Made by a program: the position numbers and the translations under genes. Of a stretch of DNA of 64,000 nt, positions 53,194 to 62,968 are shown piece after piece (position 1 is the first letter of the stretch; each line of letters begins with the position of its first letter). The DNA comes from Phaeodactylum tricornutum CCAP 1055/1 (Eukaryota; Bacillariophyta; Bacillariophyceae; Surirellales; Neidiaceae): the NCBI RefSeq assembly GCF_000150955.2, contig NC_011672.1:992001-1056000 (forward strand), given 5' to 3'. The notes beneath the pieces are model-generated. The model was not told the DNA's origin. It was given only the letters and a program-made list of their open reading frames with translations, and searched no databases.

Positions 53194-53799
53194 CTAAAAC
53201 GACAATGTTTTGTCCCCATTTTGATCCGTGGTCTCGTCCCCGTTCTGATCCGGGGACTTGTCCCCGTTCTGATCCGTGGACTTGCTGCCTTGGTCATGCC
53301 TTTCTTTTGTACTTCTGGTATCACTTCTACGGTCAGGACTGTAAAATGGCTTTCGTCGCCGATTCGATTTTGCTCGATCAGTGGGGAGGCCCATAGAAGT
53401 ATCAATTGCCCCACCATTTCTAGTTTCTTCCTCTTCTCGAGAAAGCGAAACAACCTTCTTTACAAACTCAGGAAAGCCCTTCTGCACTTCACAGAATGAT
53501 GCAAAGGATGTCTCCGCCGCTTTGGCAAGAATGTTATAGTAGGGTAGGTAGTTGGCAAAAACCTGGTTTCTGGCTTTTTTCCATCTCAGTCTATTTGTTT
53601 CCAATTCATCTTCATCTTGCAAACTGTCATTCTCTGTGTTGTCGTGTACATTGGTGGGATCATAATCTTGCCCTGGACTACCATCATCAACATGTTCAAT
53701 CACAAACTGCTGCTGCATTGTAGTAGCTTGTTGTGACAAGCTTGATTCTTCCTGTAAAGATATCCCTGAAGACGCACCCGCCTGTTGAGCTTGCACCAA
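53194..53799 (-). CDS. Second frame of the MULE, downstream of the transposase
   Basis: About 200 codons open on the transposase strand, 36 bp after its stop. The frame opens without an ATG; the first Met is 27 codons in. The product is acidic and Gln/Ser-rich, with a helical centre ('YNILAKAAETSFASFCEVQK') and a tail of 8-residue repeats (T/S-D-Q-N-G-D-K/E-x) from the minisatellite at 53212-53283. It could be a separate gene or a 3' exon of the transposase; no convincing splice pair was found. Confidence 0.45.
   Translation of the reverse strand: MVQAQQAGASSGISLQEESSLSQQATTMQQQFVIEHVDDGSPGQDYDPTNVHDNTENDSLQDEDELETNRLRWKKARNQVFANYLPYYNILAKAAETSFASFCEVQKGFPEFVKKVVSLSREEEETRNGGAIDTSMGLPTDRAKSNRRRKPFYSPDRRSDTRSTKERHDQGSKSTDQNGDKSPDQNGDETTDQNGDKTLSF
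53212..53283. repeat. 24-bp coding minisatellite, 3 units
   Basis: Three consecutive 24-bp units (53212-53235, 53236-53259, 53260-53283) of the form gtccccgttctgatccgtgg plus actt, with a few substitutions. On the minus strand each encodes eight residues, D-Q-N-G-D plus three variable ones. Confidence 0.93.
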
Positions 53800-53835
53800 C
53801 TGTGTTTGGCCACTGCAGTACCAGAAATTTCCTTG

Positions 53836-56367
53836 TCAAATAAGAGGTGGGCATGATGGAAGACTGCGTTCAAAATAACTCAGTGGAGTTTCAGGATTTC
53901 CGGATTTCCCAACAATCCACATCTTATCTGCATCTTCTCCAAAGTGTGGGCCATCTAACTCAGAGTCTAGAACCTCTGTCATTTTGTTTGTAACATCTTC
54001 GAAGCCTGGCTTTAAATAGCAGTGCTCATATGTGCTGGTGTGGATGAGAGAGCAATCCTGAGTAGTTGGCATTCTTCCGAGAACTTTCAACTGGTCCGCG
54101 CACGGTATTCGATGTCGCTCATACAGACAACATGTACAAGTGAGATATTTCTTTCCATGGCCATCCGTTTTCACTGTGACAACCCGTGTGCGCTCAAAGT
54201 ACGGTACCATATACAGGTCAAAGTTGTGGCTATCATATGTCTTGCCTTGATGGTCCTTGTACAACCTCACTTTGACGTAAAACTGTGTTTCACTGACTCT
54301 CCACAGAACAAGTTTCTCAGATTTGGCGGATTGCTCAAGGCAAGTTTTGTATGCTGTGTCAACTAACTCATCCAATGCCATTTTCCACATGGCAATCTTC
54401 CCTAGAACTCGCTGTTGATCAATAGAAACAGCAGATTTCTGATTGTTCTTTTTTTCACGCGATTGGTTGTTGCAAACTATCCCTTCTGTGCAGCGTGAAA
54501 TTGATTGACTAGGATTTGTGGGCCCCCTCTTTATGACGCTGTTCTCTGTTTCAGAGCTTTGAGATGCTTCTTTGTCGTACCCAAACACTTTCATAAAATG
54601 ACAACGAAGAAACTTGTGAAGGTTTGGATCAAATGAAGTGAGTAGAGATTTGCTGATTAAAACAGCAATGTTCCTAGTCAGTGAAGCTTTGTTTGTAACT
54701 TCATCGGAATCAATCCACTTGTTGAATATACTTCTTGATTCCTCGTATTCTGCAAGGGTTTCAATATAGCAGCACCAAGATCGAATCCAGGCCTTAATAA
54801 TCCTATAATATGCACGTCCTTTTGACTCAAGTTTCGTTGTTGTGGTTTTTGTCAACTCCCCTCGACTGCGAAAGTGGTAACCACATAGTCGATGAACACA
54901 ATTTGGGAAGATTCCATCCTGTATTGCACCTCGAAATGGATCATATAGGTTCTTGTCTCCGTCGGTAATGTGTAAATGCATCTTCTGCCGTGCCCAAGAA
55001 GGGAAGAGAAAAGTGAATGCTCTTGTCTGTGCCCATTTGAACGCCCATTGTGACTGTGCAGGCAGGTACGTCCACATAACTGGAACATTTTTCCTGTTTG
55101 GGGTTGTTAGAGCAAACATATAGAGGCATCTTTGAACATTGTTCAATTTCTCGACTGTGTCACTACTTGTACTCTGTGGATACTGACAGAGTTTCCTGCA
55201 TGAGTAGTTGGTTGTCCAAGCCACCATCAATAGCATTTTGTTTTTGTCGGGCATTGCCATTGCCTGTCGTGTAGTGGACTCAAATGTTTCAAAGTCCAGT
55301 GATTCATCAAACTGCGTGAAATCCAGAACTTCGCCTTCTTGTTCGGAAAGCTCATCTGCAGCTCTACGTACAACCCGTAGTTGTCGTCGTCTACAAGCCG
55401 CTTTGAAATCGCGATGAGAGACTTTCAAAAGATCTGATTTTTGCTCCGAGTACAAGGCAATGTAGCTAACGTCAGGAACCGACTGCAAATACTGAAGAAG
55501 CTTCTCTGCTTTGGTAAGGGGTTTCTTGCCAAGGTTGTTAACCCTTTTGTGCCCAAGGGCAACTGCCACTGCTCTGTTACTTTTGTTGCAAGCAAGCCTT
55601 CGCAAGTAATCCAATGTGCCATCTGCAATTGTATTGCCATTTGTCTCTAAGTGGTAGTTGCGAACAAGTTGAGAAGTCGCTCCGCTTGCATACAGTCCAA
55701 TGTTAAGTCTTCTTTGCTCATCACTTTGAAAAGCCACTCCTTTTCGGACGTCGCAAGGCTCTTTTGGAAGGTGATGGCAATGCCTTCTATTTCCATGCCC
55801 GGCAACAAGCTTGTATTGTTGTTTTTCATTGTCCCATTTCACGCAAATAAAAAAAGGGCATTCGTGTTCTTTGCTCATAGGGCGGATGGTGCTTGTTGCT
55901 TTCTTGCCGACCTTTGACAATTCTTGCTGGCTTTTGAATACAAACCCACGTTGGCACTTGAGTACAAGCCGGCAGTCACCCGCAACCCATCCCTTGACAG
56001 CTAGCATAAATCCAGCGTCGGATGCCACATATCTTAGTGCCCCTAACAGCATATTTCTCGTGGCCTTGTCAGTGCTGTTGAAAATGGATGGGAGAAGTAA
56101 GGTGGATCCTTCTGGTTGTACACAGTCTTTGCCAATGTATTCAATTAGGTTGTGAACTTTGCTCCCCACAGTTAGAAGCATTCTGGACGGTTCCCATTGT
56201 TTGTGCTGATCAACCATCTGATCAAGCTTGTTCTTTCGAAATGGATCCATTTCACGTAATGAGATGTATGCAATGTTAGATGAGGGCTGTGTAAACAACG
56301 GATGTTGTACAAGACAACCTGGGTATTTGCAGGACAATGCCAATGGTGCTGAAGTGATGTCATCCAA
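53836..56367 (-). CDS. MULE transposase with FAR1-like zinc finger and SWIM-like motif
   Basis: An uninterrupted 843-codon frame. Near residues 120-215 a WRKY/GCM-like (FAR1-type) zinc-finger pattern is visible: Cys in 'RLVLKCQRGF' and 'EHECPFFICVKWD', with His in 'NRRHCHHLP'. The MULE catalytic core follows: 'LLMVAWTTNYS', 'FALTTPNRKNVPVMWTYLP', then 'HLHITDGDKNLYDPFRGAI' (Asp of the DDE triad) and 'FPNCVHRLCGYHF'. Near 740 a SWIM-like segment 'YLTCTCCLYERHRIPCADQL' appears, where the last His of the usual C-x-C...C-x-H is Asp. The 5' end is unsettled: the frame opens with TTG, the first Met is at residue ~40, and a splice acceptor could lie just upstream (GATGCCAG). Confidence 0.88.
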   Translation of the reverse strand: MDDITSAPLALSCKYPGCLVQHPLFTQPSSNIAYISLREMDPFRKNKLDQMVDQHKQWEPSRMLLTVGSKVHNLIEYIGKDCVQPEGSTLLLPSIFNSTDKATRNMLLGALRYVASDAGFMLAVKGWVAGDCRLVLKCQRGFVFKSQQELSKVGKKATSTIRPMSKEHECPFFICVKWDNEKQQYKLVAGHGNRRHCHHLPKEPCDVRKGVAFQSDEQRRLNIGLYASGATSQLVRNYHLETNGNTIADGTLDYLRRLACNKSNRAVAVALGHKRVNNLGKKPLTKAEKLLQYLQSVPDVSYIALYSEQKSDLLKVSHRDFKAACRRRQLRVVRRAADELSEQEGEVLDFTQFDESLDFETFESTTRQAMAMPDKNKMLLMVAWTTNYSCRKLCQYPQSTSSDTVEKLNNVQRCLYMFALTTPNRKNVPVMWTYLPAQSQWAFKWAQTRAFTFLFPSWARQKMHLHITDGDKNLYDPFRGAIQDGIFPNCVHRLCGYHFRSRGELTKTTTTKLESKGRAYYRIIKAWIRSWCCYIETLAEYEESRSIFNKWIDSDEVTNKASLTRNIAVLISKSLLTSFDPNLHKFLRCHFMKVFGYDKEASQSSETENSVIKRGPTNPSQSISRCTEGIVCNNQSREKKNNQKSAVSIDQQRVLGKIAMWKMALDELVDTAYKTCLEQSAKSEKLVLWRVSETQFYVKVRLYKDHQGKTYDSHNFDLYMVPYFERTRVVTVKTDGHGKKYLTCTCCLYERHRIPCADQLKVLGRMPTTQDCSLIHTSTYEHCYLKPGFEDVTNKMTEVLDSELDGPHFGEDADKMWIVGKSGNPETPLSYFERSLPSCPPLI

Positions 56368-56824
56368 TGTTGATGCCTCCGCCTGGCATCAGAGATGTCA
56401 GGAAGTCCGTCAGATATGCCCTTTGGAGTTACAAGTGCATCCAACCACATCAATGATGGGTCAGTGATTGTCAATCATGGACTGATCAAGGACCAATCAC
56501 CATGGCATTCTTCTAAAAGATGTATCTCAAGCTACATAAGATCTTGTTTAACACATTTGTTCTAAGACACTTAACAAATAGAAAAGATTTTTGTTAGTTT
56601 GGAATATCTACAAAAGTACATATGTAAAGGCCTTGTGTTGAGTAAAAAATCAGATGGGATGACAACATTACATTCAAAGTCAACACTATCTGCTACAGTA
56701 AGATATCTTTCTCCACCAGAAGGAGGTGGAGACAACATGTACATGGAAGAGTTGATTCCAAATCAACGCGTCATGGATCCTTGAGTTGACAAAGCAACGG
56801 TAGCACTCAAGGGTCTCTTGGGCA

Positions 56825-57700
56825 TTGGCAGAGGTACAACCCTTCCAACAGCCACCCACCGTCAGGAGGCAGCAACCCAACCGGCGGAACCGCAAAACTT
56901 TGCCTGGTTGGCCTTTCAGTCCAGTCCGGACGCCAGCAAACTCCCCATTCCCGCCGGAAAATGCGCATTTTGGGGATGCGGAATCATCGTCACCCACCCT
57001 CCTCCAATTAACTTTGTCCTACACCAATGCCGCAAGGATGGTAGCAGAGAAGTCGGAAAGAGAAGTAGAACCGGGACCCCAGACGTTGCGTTGTAAAGGC
57101 AACTTGCCAAACCCGCCCGACCTTGCGAAAACAGTTGTTGAACATCAAGCAATGGACATTCCTCTCAAACCTTTGTCCACGCAAACAACCACGGAAGCCA
57201 CCACAAACGTACCCAGCACTCCGACCGTACAGGCAGACAAGGATCCGCCTGTTTCCAAAACCGGCATCAATCTTGCCGCCCTCGCTTCTGTCACGTCCCC
57301 GCCGACAATCTCTGTATGGTCTCCCGCTCTGCAGTCGCCTCCGCATCCGTCTCCCATACAGCAGCATCCCCACCAACCGCCCTTGCCTTTTCATACGCCC
57401 CCACATCCCCAGTCACATCCGCAACCACCTGCACATGCACTGGCACATCCACACAACCCACACTGGTTGCGGTACCCACCACACCCACACTACGGTGGTC
57501 CGCAGTGTTTGCCCCCCTTTGATCCATCAGGATTTGGTACCATTCAAGTTCAAGTCCCGCCTGTCATACTGCCGGGGCCGGCAAATAGCGGCAAGTCTCC
57601 AACTCTGTTGTTTGACATTGGACCCAGTTGCTTTTTGGTACAAATGTGCAGTGTAGGCTTTCAACATGAGAGCAGCAAAAGAGTGGAGGAGGACCTCTAA
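56825..57700 (+). CDS. GC-rich Pro/His-rich frame inside the MULE
   Basis: An open frame of ~291 codons on the strand opposite to the transposase, between its 5' end and the right terminal repeat. It opens with TTG; the first Met is about 70 codons in. The product is Pro-, His-, Thr- and Gln-rich ('PPHPSPIQQHPHQPPLPFH', 'HALAHPHNPHWLRYPPHPHY') and ends in a different style ('LLFDIGPSCFLVQMCSVG'). The DNA is much richer in G and C than the surrounding MULE sequence. It could be a captured host fragment, an accessory gene of the element, or non-coding. Confidence 0.35.
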   Translation: MAEVQPFQQPPTVRRQQPNRRNRKTLPGWPFSPVRTPANSPFPPENAHFGDAESSSPTLLQLTLSYTNAARMVAEKSEREVEPGPQTLRCKGNLPNPPDLAKTVVEHQAMDIPLKPLSTQTTTEATTNVPSTPTVQADKDPPVSKTGINLAALASVTSPPTISVWSPALQSPPHPSPIQQHPHQPPLPFHTPPHPQSHPQPPAHALAHPHNPHWLRYPPHPHYGGPQCLPPFDPSGFGTIQVQVPPVILPGPANSGKSPTLLFDIGPSCFLVQMCSVGFQHESSKRVEEDL

Positions 57701-57967
57701 CTTGCCACTTCTTCATATCGGAAATACCAATCATCAAATGCTAAGCTTGGGAATCTCACAGGAATCAAGATTGGCCCTGTTAATGCAGTCAGCTCCAACA
57801 AAGGAAAGAGAGACAAAGTGACAAAAAGGGGAGGAGACACAGTGCATACTGTCAAACAGGTTCCCCAGGGTCCGTACCGCTATGGTTGCTCTCAACCTTA
57901 GAGCATGCAAGAACAGCACAGCACCCTTATTAAATGGTTTTTGTCCACGTTGCAAGACTCTTGATAC

Positions 57968-58166
57968 ACATACCGCTCATATCCCCATCATCCGAAGCCC
58001 AAATCATTGAACAAGTTACTTCAAATGCCAAATGATCTCTTTTTGTATCGCTTGGCCAAAATGCACTCGAAAAGGTCGACGTGCCGGCATGCCCTCTAGA
58101 GTGAACGTTTGAATCGAGTCAGATTTCGATGAGTCTTATATTCTACGTCACGGTGATTTCCCTGGT
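57968..58166 (-). repeat. MULE right terminal inverted repeat
   Basis: 199 bp, the inverted partner of 51065-51261. A 2-bp insert near the ctctagag run is one of the few length differences. Confidence 0.92.
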
Positions 58167-58512
58167 CTCCCATGGAAAACGCAAGTGTGAGCCAATCCGA
58201 TGGGTGCGGCGTTTACGTGTCACGTGTGGAGTTTGTCGGCCTTATTGCGCAAATTCCCCGTATTCGCGTTACATACGGAAGTCATTCGTATCCTGGAGTC
58301 ATGAATACAGGATACATACAAATGGCAGTTAGGAAAAGACACAAAACCAGTCTCACGAATCACATGACAAGTAAGGAGCAAGATTCATTACTCACCATGG
58401 GATTCTGTATGGGATTTATATTTACAGGTTTTATGCACATGTGGGAAGATTCAAGATTAGCTATGTTTTTGGTAAGACTGTTCACTGGATTGAACAGACT
58501 TTGCAAGATTGA
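58167..58512 (+). mobile_element. Degenerate coding remnant next to repeat B
   Basis: A plus-strand open segment starts near the MULE edge and ends at repeat B. Its final part ('MWEDSRLAMFLVRLF') resembles the end of the remnant beside repeat A ('MEDSGLVGEVARTAV'), and both run directly into the repeat. It is broken, and of undetermined family. Confidence 0.4.
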
Positions 58513-58759
58513 CTAGTTTATAGAATGTAATCTTCTTCTCATTGTTTTAGAAATTCTTTGATCCAAATATTGCGTAATAGCATAGGTCCTCGTATCCGCT
58601 GTCTAACCCGTGGGGAGCGTCGTCAGCGAGTGAGTTTAACAGTCCCTAGGTTCGCTTAGGTGTATCACAGGTCGTTCGTCATAACGCCCAACCTGTGTTT
58701 ACCACGCACTGTCAAACAGCGTTACTATCCTACGTACGTACATTGGTTGTACTACGTGA
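58513..58759 (-). repeat. Dispersed repeat, copy B (left arm of an inverted pair)
   Basis: 247 bp. Its reverse complement matches copy C at 59341-59590, e.g. acgtagtacaaccaatgta, gttgggcgttat, cgaacgacc, gctccccacgggtt-like sequence, acagcggatacgaggaccta and acgcaatatttggatcaa. Confidence 0.88.
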
Positions 58760-59340
58760 GAAAGAATCTACATCCTTTTCTACACCATTGTTTTTCGAAT
58801 TCCGGTGCCCAAAGCTCAAGACTTTTTAAGCCTCTGCATGTGTAACCATCACCAGTTTTCGGAGCAAAGCAGATGCCGCCGTCAGCAACATTGTCATCTC
58901 TGCTGTCCCTTAGCATAATGCCTGGGGTATCAACAACATTAATCTCGGCTTTTGCGGCGCCTTTTGGCGCAATCTTTACAAACTGTCCTAACGGCTCAAG
59001 TGCAATGACATGCGGTTCGCCGTACAACCAATTCTGTGTCTTTCGTGCATTCCGCCGCCGTGGATTGTCCTCATCTTAATACAGCAGCAATAAGGTCAAG
59101 CGCAAACACCGCTCCGAATACGGCATTGGGCCTCAAAGGCTGTCAGCAAGTCCCATATCACCACCATCAAATCATCCTCCGCTCAACCCGAAGCCTCGAA
59201 TCCGTACGGTGGATACTCGGAAAGGACCCGTCCTAGTTTTATTTTGGCCACGGCCATACTGACGGCGGTGGTTTCGGCAACGTTGGTAACGCCAGTGTCT
59301 GCTCTGTCGGGGACTGCGACTAGCAAGCCTTGGTGGTGTT
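58760..59340. other. 581 bp spacer between inverted repeats B and C
   Basis: A minus-strand frame (ending 58752, about 91 codons) has no family I recognise. The two arms plus this spacer would be able to form a long hairpin. Confidence 0.5.
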
Positions 59341-59590
59341 ACGTAGTACAACCAATGTAGGTACAAGGAACAGGAAAACGCAGTGTCAACAATACTGGGT
59401 AAACACAAGTTGGGCGTTATTACGAACGACCAGCGATACATCTAATGTAAGTGAAATTGGGGACTGTAAAACTCAACTTGCTTCCGACACTCCCCACGGG
59501 TTGGACAGCGGATACGAGGACCTATGCTAACGCAATATTTGGATCAATGACTTTCTAAAACAATGAGAGGAAGATTATTCTACTACTAGT
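59341..59590 (+). repeat. Dispersed repeat, copy C (right arm of an inverted pair)
   Basis: 250 bp, same orientation as copy A (46986-47293) and inverted relative to copy B. Confidence 0.88.
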
Positions 59591-60110
59591 CCATGAGAAT
59601 TGGTCTGTCCATACAAATGAAAGACCTCTTACCATGTGCCAGATAATCTTACTCCCACATAGAGTAATATCTCTCCTAGGTATAAAAGTCACACAGAACC
59701 ACTTGGTGAGTAACCAATCCTGCTTGTCACTCTCCTTGTAGTTTGTGGGACTGTGTTCTATTCTCCATCCTTTAGTTCAACTCCCGTGGCTTCCGATACG
59801 GGACAACCCTGATCATACAGCGTATACATCGGGTCATACAATATGGCCAACATAAAGGAAACAATCCCAACACGATTCCCACCTTGACTCACACTTCCAT
59901 AGACAGTGTTAGGCGTCTCTTGTCCCAGAGACATGTCGCCTTGGTGTATATTGTGACAGGTGGACCAAAACGCTCTCGAAATGGCCGCCTTCCGCCGATT
60001 CCGATTGGTGGCCAAGATTTCCGGGGCGGAACAATTGGAAGATGATGCCGCTCGGCGTCGGGAACAGATTCTTTTACCACCAACACCTACTGATGCCAAT
60101 AAATGAGAAA
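59591..60110 (-). mobile_element. Degenerate coding remnant next to repeat C
   Basis: Minus-strand open segments near 59758-60099 share short DNA strings with the remnant beside repeat A (ccttggtgtata, followed by gtgacag), so they belong to the same broken family. Class undetermined. Confidence 0.4.
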
Positions 60111-60685
60111 TATACTCTACACGATCATAGACAAATATAAAGGATAAGATGCTAAATGGTTGTGTTACTTAAGAGGTACTTCGCGCTCGAAAAATATTAC
60201 TTAGAAAATCTCGGTTGGCCGGAATAGGGGAATTGCGGCCTAGAGGCGTCGCCCGGATAGAGAAATTCCTCTAGATTTTTTTCTAATTGTATCTGCTGTA
60301 AACAGTTAAGATGATGAACCACAGCAAATGGATTTAAAGTTAATTGAAAATATAACTTAAATAGTATTTCTACCGAAAATAAAACACTTATTTGTTTGTT
60401 CCCAAATAGGGTAATTTTCACCCTGCTCGTCCCATATTGTGATTTTTCTCTAACTATGGCTGTAAGAGTAGAATACTTCGTAATCGTTTTCTGCTGTCGA
60501 GTAGGTATTTTCGTCCGCTCTTTCGTTTCACGATCCGGAATACGAATGACCTTCCCTCGCTGTCATTACAACATATTCGAGTATGACAAGGAGACTCTGA
60601 CACTGCAAAACATGGTATTTTGATTTGTTTGTGGAGCATTTCCTTAGCGATAGGGCTGTTAGACGACTCTTTGTCTTGCTGGAAA
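60111..60685. other. AT-rich intergenic region
   Basis: 575 bp, AT-rich around 60270-60420. No gene recognised; presumably includes the promoter of the next gene. Confidence 0.4.
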
Positions 60686-61777
60686 ATGAAAACTTTGCGA
60701 TCAATTTTCATTTTCCTTTTGGGTATCATCACTATCTTCACATTACGCCCGTCTGTAACATCATTATTCATCAGCAACAAATTTGACAGCTTGGAGTTCA
60801 GATTGGATTTGGCCGATCCATCAGAAGTGAATATTACGGCCAATAGCCTTGATGCTCTTGCGTCTGATACGAGGCCGCGCAATCTCAATCTAGCCATGGT
60901 CGGGGACAGCGTCACACGCTTTCAATATATCAGCTTGATATATTTTCTCTCGACAGGCTACTGGATCGACGATCGGGAAAGACCTGACCTCTTAAAACCG
61001 AGGATGCGATCATCATGGAACGACTGGTTGAACTACTCCAATACCCTCTTTAGTCCGCACGAACAGTGTGATTGCTTTCGCTTTGACAACTACAGGTCCA
61101 TCGGTAAGCGCTACTTGACTGACACAATAATAGAAAATCGGTACTTTCAAGACAATCGCAACAATTCTGTCATCATGATTGTCAAGTTTGGATCAGCAAG
61201 AGTCCACGGTTTCTACACGTGGGAGCGTGTCAACCGGCGGGAAGTGAGGATGCTACAAATTACAAATAGAAGTCAGCAATTTCCACCACATGCCTGGGAT
61301 TACAATTGGACGGATCTCATTCAGCAGCACATCGCCAAGCTTGCTCCTAAACCTGAGTTTCTCGTCTTTAATGCCGGCATCCATAGGCACAATTTGGGAA
61401 GTCCCATGGTTCAACAAGAAATTCAAACGGCCTTGCGTCAGCACAGTATTATTGGGATTTTCAAGACAACATCCTTTCCCAAGGCCGTTCGAACTTTTCA
61501 GAAGCATCCGGTAGACGAAGCTCTCTGTGGTGGTGTATTTCCAAATTGCGTCAACCTTGATTGGACCTTTAACGTATCGGATTCCCATTACATTGATAAA
61601 CACCATTTCGACTCGCCTGTCAATACGCTCATGAACCAACAGCTGCTTGAATACATCGGCGGCCTCCAAAAGGGAGCATACGGAAGCGTATCCTACTTGA
61701 CAAAGACACCCGTTCTGTCACCAGTGATCTCAGTGAGGGAGCAATACGGTATGTTTTCCAATAGCACAACGGCATGA
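60686..61777 (+). CDS. PC-esterase/TBL-like SGNH protein, type II membrane
   Basis: From ATG 60686, 363 aa. 'MKTLRSIFIFLLGIITIF' is an uncleaved signal-anchor, so the rest would be in the Golgi lumen or outside. The GDS block 'LNLAMVGDSVTRFQY' holds the catalytic Ser, 'FLVFNAGIHRHNLG' is the Asn/Gly block, and 'VSDSHYIDKHHFDSPVNTLM' carries the D-x-x-H pair. This order fits the PC-esterase / trichome-birefringence-like family, which acetylates cell-wall polysaccharides in plants. Several N-x-S/T sites are present. The frame is open upstream to a TTG at 60620; ATG 60686 is chosen because it starts the anchor. Confidence 0.8.
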   Translation: MKTLRSIFIFLLGIITIFTLRPSVTSLFISNKFDSLEFRLDLADPSEVNITANSLDALASDTRPRNLNLAMVGDSVTRFQYISLIYFLSTGYWIDDRERPDLLKPRMRSSWNDWLNYSNTLFSPHEQCDCFRFDNYRSIGKRYLTDTIIENRYFQDNRNNSVIMIVKFGSARVHGFYTWERVNRREVRMLQITNRSQQFPPHAWDYNWTDLIQQHIAKLAPKPEFLVFNAGIHRHNLGSPMVQQEIQTALRQHSIIGIFKTTSFPKAVRTFQKHPVDEALCGGVFPNCVNLDWTFNVSDSHYIDKHHFDSPVNTLMNQQLLEYIGGLQKGAYGSVSYLTKTPVLSPVISVREQYGMFSNSTTA

Positions 61778-62443
61778 TTATCTTGACGCGATAGGATAAA
61801 CGCATATACTTCAAGGAATGCCTTCATGGCGTTGTACACGCGATTGAAGTCGATGATCAACTTTGACCCTCCTGACCTGAAAACAAGATACTTAAAGAAT
61901 ACACCGCTGCGTGCATGTCACAAACATTAGCTTCTGAACACTAATTTTGCGCATTCTCTCCGATCTTCTATATCACAGTCAGAGTTTGACCAATAAGGAT
62001 TTGCTTCCCTTTAGGTAATTGGTTGGCGGTAGGTCAAGTCCAAATGTTCTGTTTCATAGTCAGCGAAAGACGGACCCTCTAGTTAGCGTATTGCCAGTCA
62101 ACTGCGTAAAGCTATTCATTTAACCTAGTGCCTTGTCAGTGACATTTCCGACCTTTATATATCGAGTATGAGTATGGCCAATAACTGGAAATATCTTGTT
62201 TACATTATGCTTGTAGGGCCGGGCCGGAACTTCCTATTTTTTAGATGTCGCGTTCCGCCTGTACGAAGAGAGATCAGGGGAAAGCGACCATCATAAAACC
62301 GCACCTTTCTTGAAGAAATCGTTTTTGGCAATCGTCGTTTCCAGGACGTGACGAGTTGCCATCGCCTCAACACTAAGCTATCTCTTTTCTTTGGCCAAAA
62401 CGCTAGAGCGCATTACTCCAAAACAGAGCGCACGCTCGGGTCG
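61778..62443. other. Intergenic region
   Basis: 666 bp. No gene recognised. The following frame is open back to 62348 but without an ATG before 62444. Confidence 0.4.
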
Positions 62444-62968
62444 ATGGCGAAGAACTCATTCATTCAAGCCGAACTTACATCCAGTAGCCATTTGCTTCAC
62501 CAATCGGACCGACGCAACACCCAAATGCGCTCTTTTACAAATATTCCACTAAGCTCCTTTCTTTCGGGCCGCTCAGAATCATCAACAGAAAATTCTTCTT
62601 CTAATCCGAAAGCTGAAAGCGCTCCAGTCTACGACAATAATTGCAGCAAACGGTGTCGTGATGAAGATGAGTCGGAAGCCCACAACGGACATGTGAGCCA
62701 TTCCGCAATCCCCATTCCTGTCCAACCTAATTTACACTCTCCGAAAAGAAATCGACTGAATGCTTACCATGCACCCCGCATTGTTCCAAAGTCGTTCACT
62801 AGTACCATGGGGTCGCTGGCTGCTGGAGGGGGCGGGCACGAAAAGTCCGGTCTACGGGTACACAATCGACGACAGCTTTCGGGGAGTAAGCTAGACGAGT
62901 ACTTAGGTGATCACGATTCGATGGATGTCGACACAACAGAAGCAAAACCTCGAAGTATGAGCTTCTAA
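62444..62968 (+). CDS. Hypothetical Ser/Asn-rich protein
   Basis: From ATG 62444, 174 aa. It is polar and disordered, with basic clusters ('CSKRCRDEDE', 'SPKRNRLNAYHAPRIVPKSF') and a Gly run ('AAGGGGHEKSG'), ending 'KPRSMSF'. No family recognised. Composition suggests a nuclear or regulatory protein. Confidence 0.5.
   Translation: MAKNSFIQAELTSSSHLLHQSDRRNTQMRSFTNIPLSSFLSGRSESSTENSSSNPKAESAPVYDNNCSKRCRDEDESEAHNGHVSHSAIPIPVQPNLHSPKRNRLNAYHAPRIVPKSFTSTMGSLAAGGGGHEKSGLRVHNRRQLSGSKLDEYLGDHDSMDVDTTEAKPRSMSF

Larger units (their letters stand above)
51065..58166. mobile_element. Mutator-like DNA transposon (MULE), ~7.1 kb
   Basis: The ends are long terminal inverted repeats (51065-51261 and 57968-58166), each starting accagggaaatcaccgtgac when read inward. 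Inside lie a MULE transposase frame (minus, 53836-56367), a smaller frame downstream of it (53194-53799), and a GC-rich frame on the plus strand (56825-57700). The segment 51262-53193 is non-coding as far as I can see. The two repeats are nearly the same along their length and the transposase frame is open for 843 codons, so the insertion looks fairly recent. A clean 9-bp target duplication was not found at the ends chosen here. Autonomy is plausible but not shown. Confidence 0.85.

Noticed and set aside
51056-58175. 9-bp target-site duplication of the MULE
   Set aside because: Flanking nonamers gcggggcac and ctcccatgg do not match; the exact outer limits may differ by some bases.
49000-60260. 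Similarity between ~48970-49050 and ~60180-60250 (cttag...ccggaatag strings)
   Set aside because: Short and patchy; cannot be told from chance by eye.
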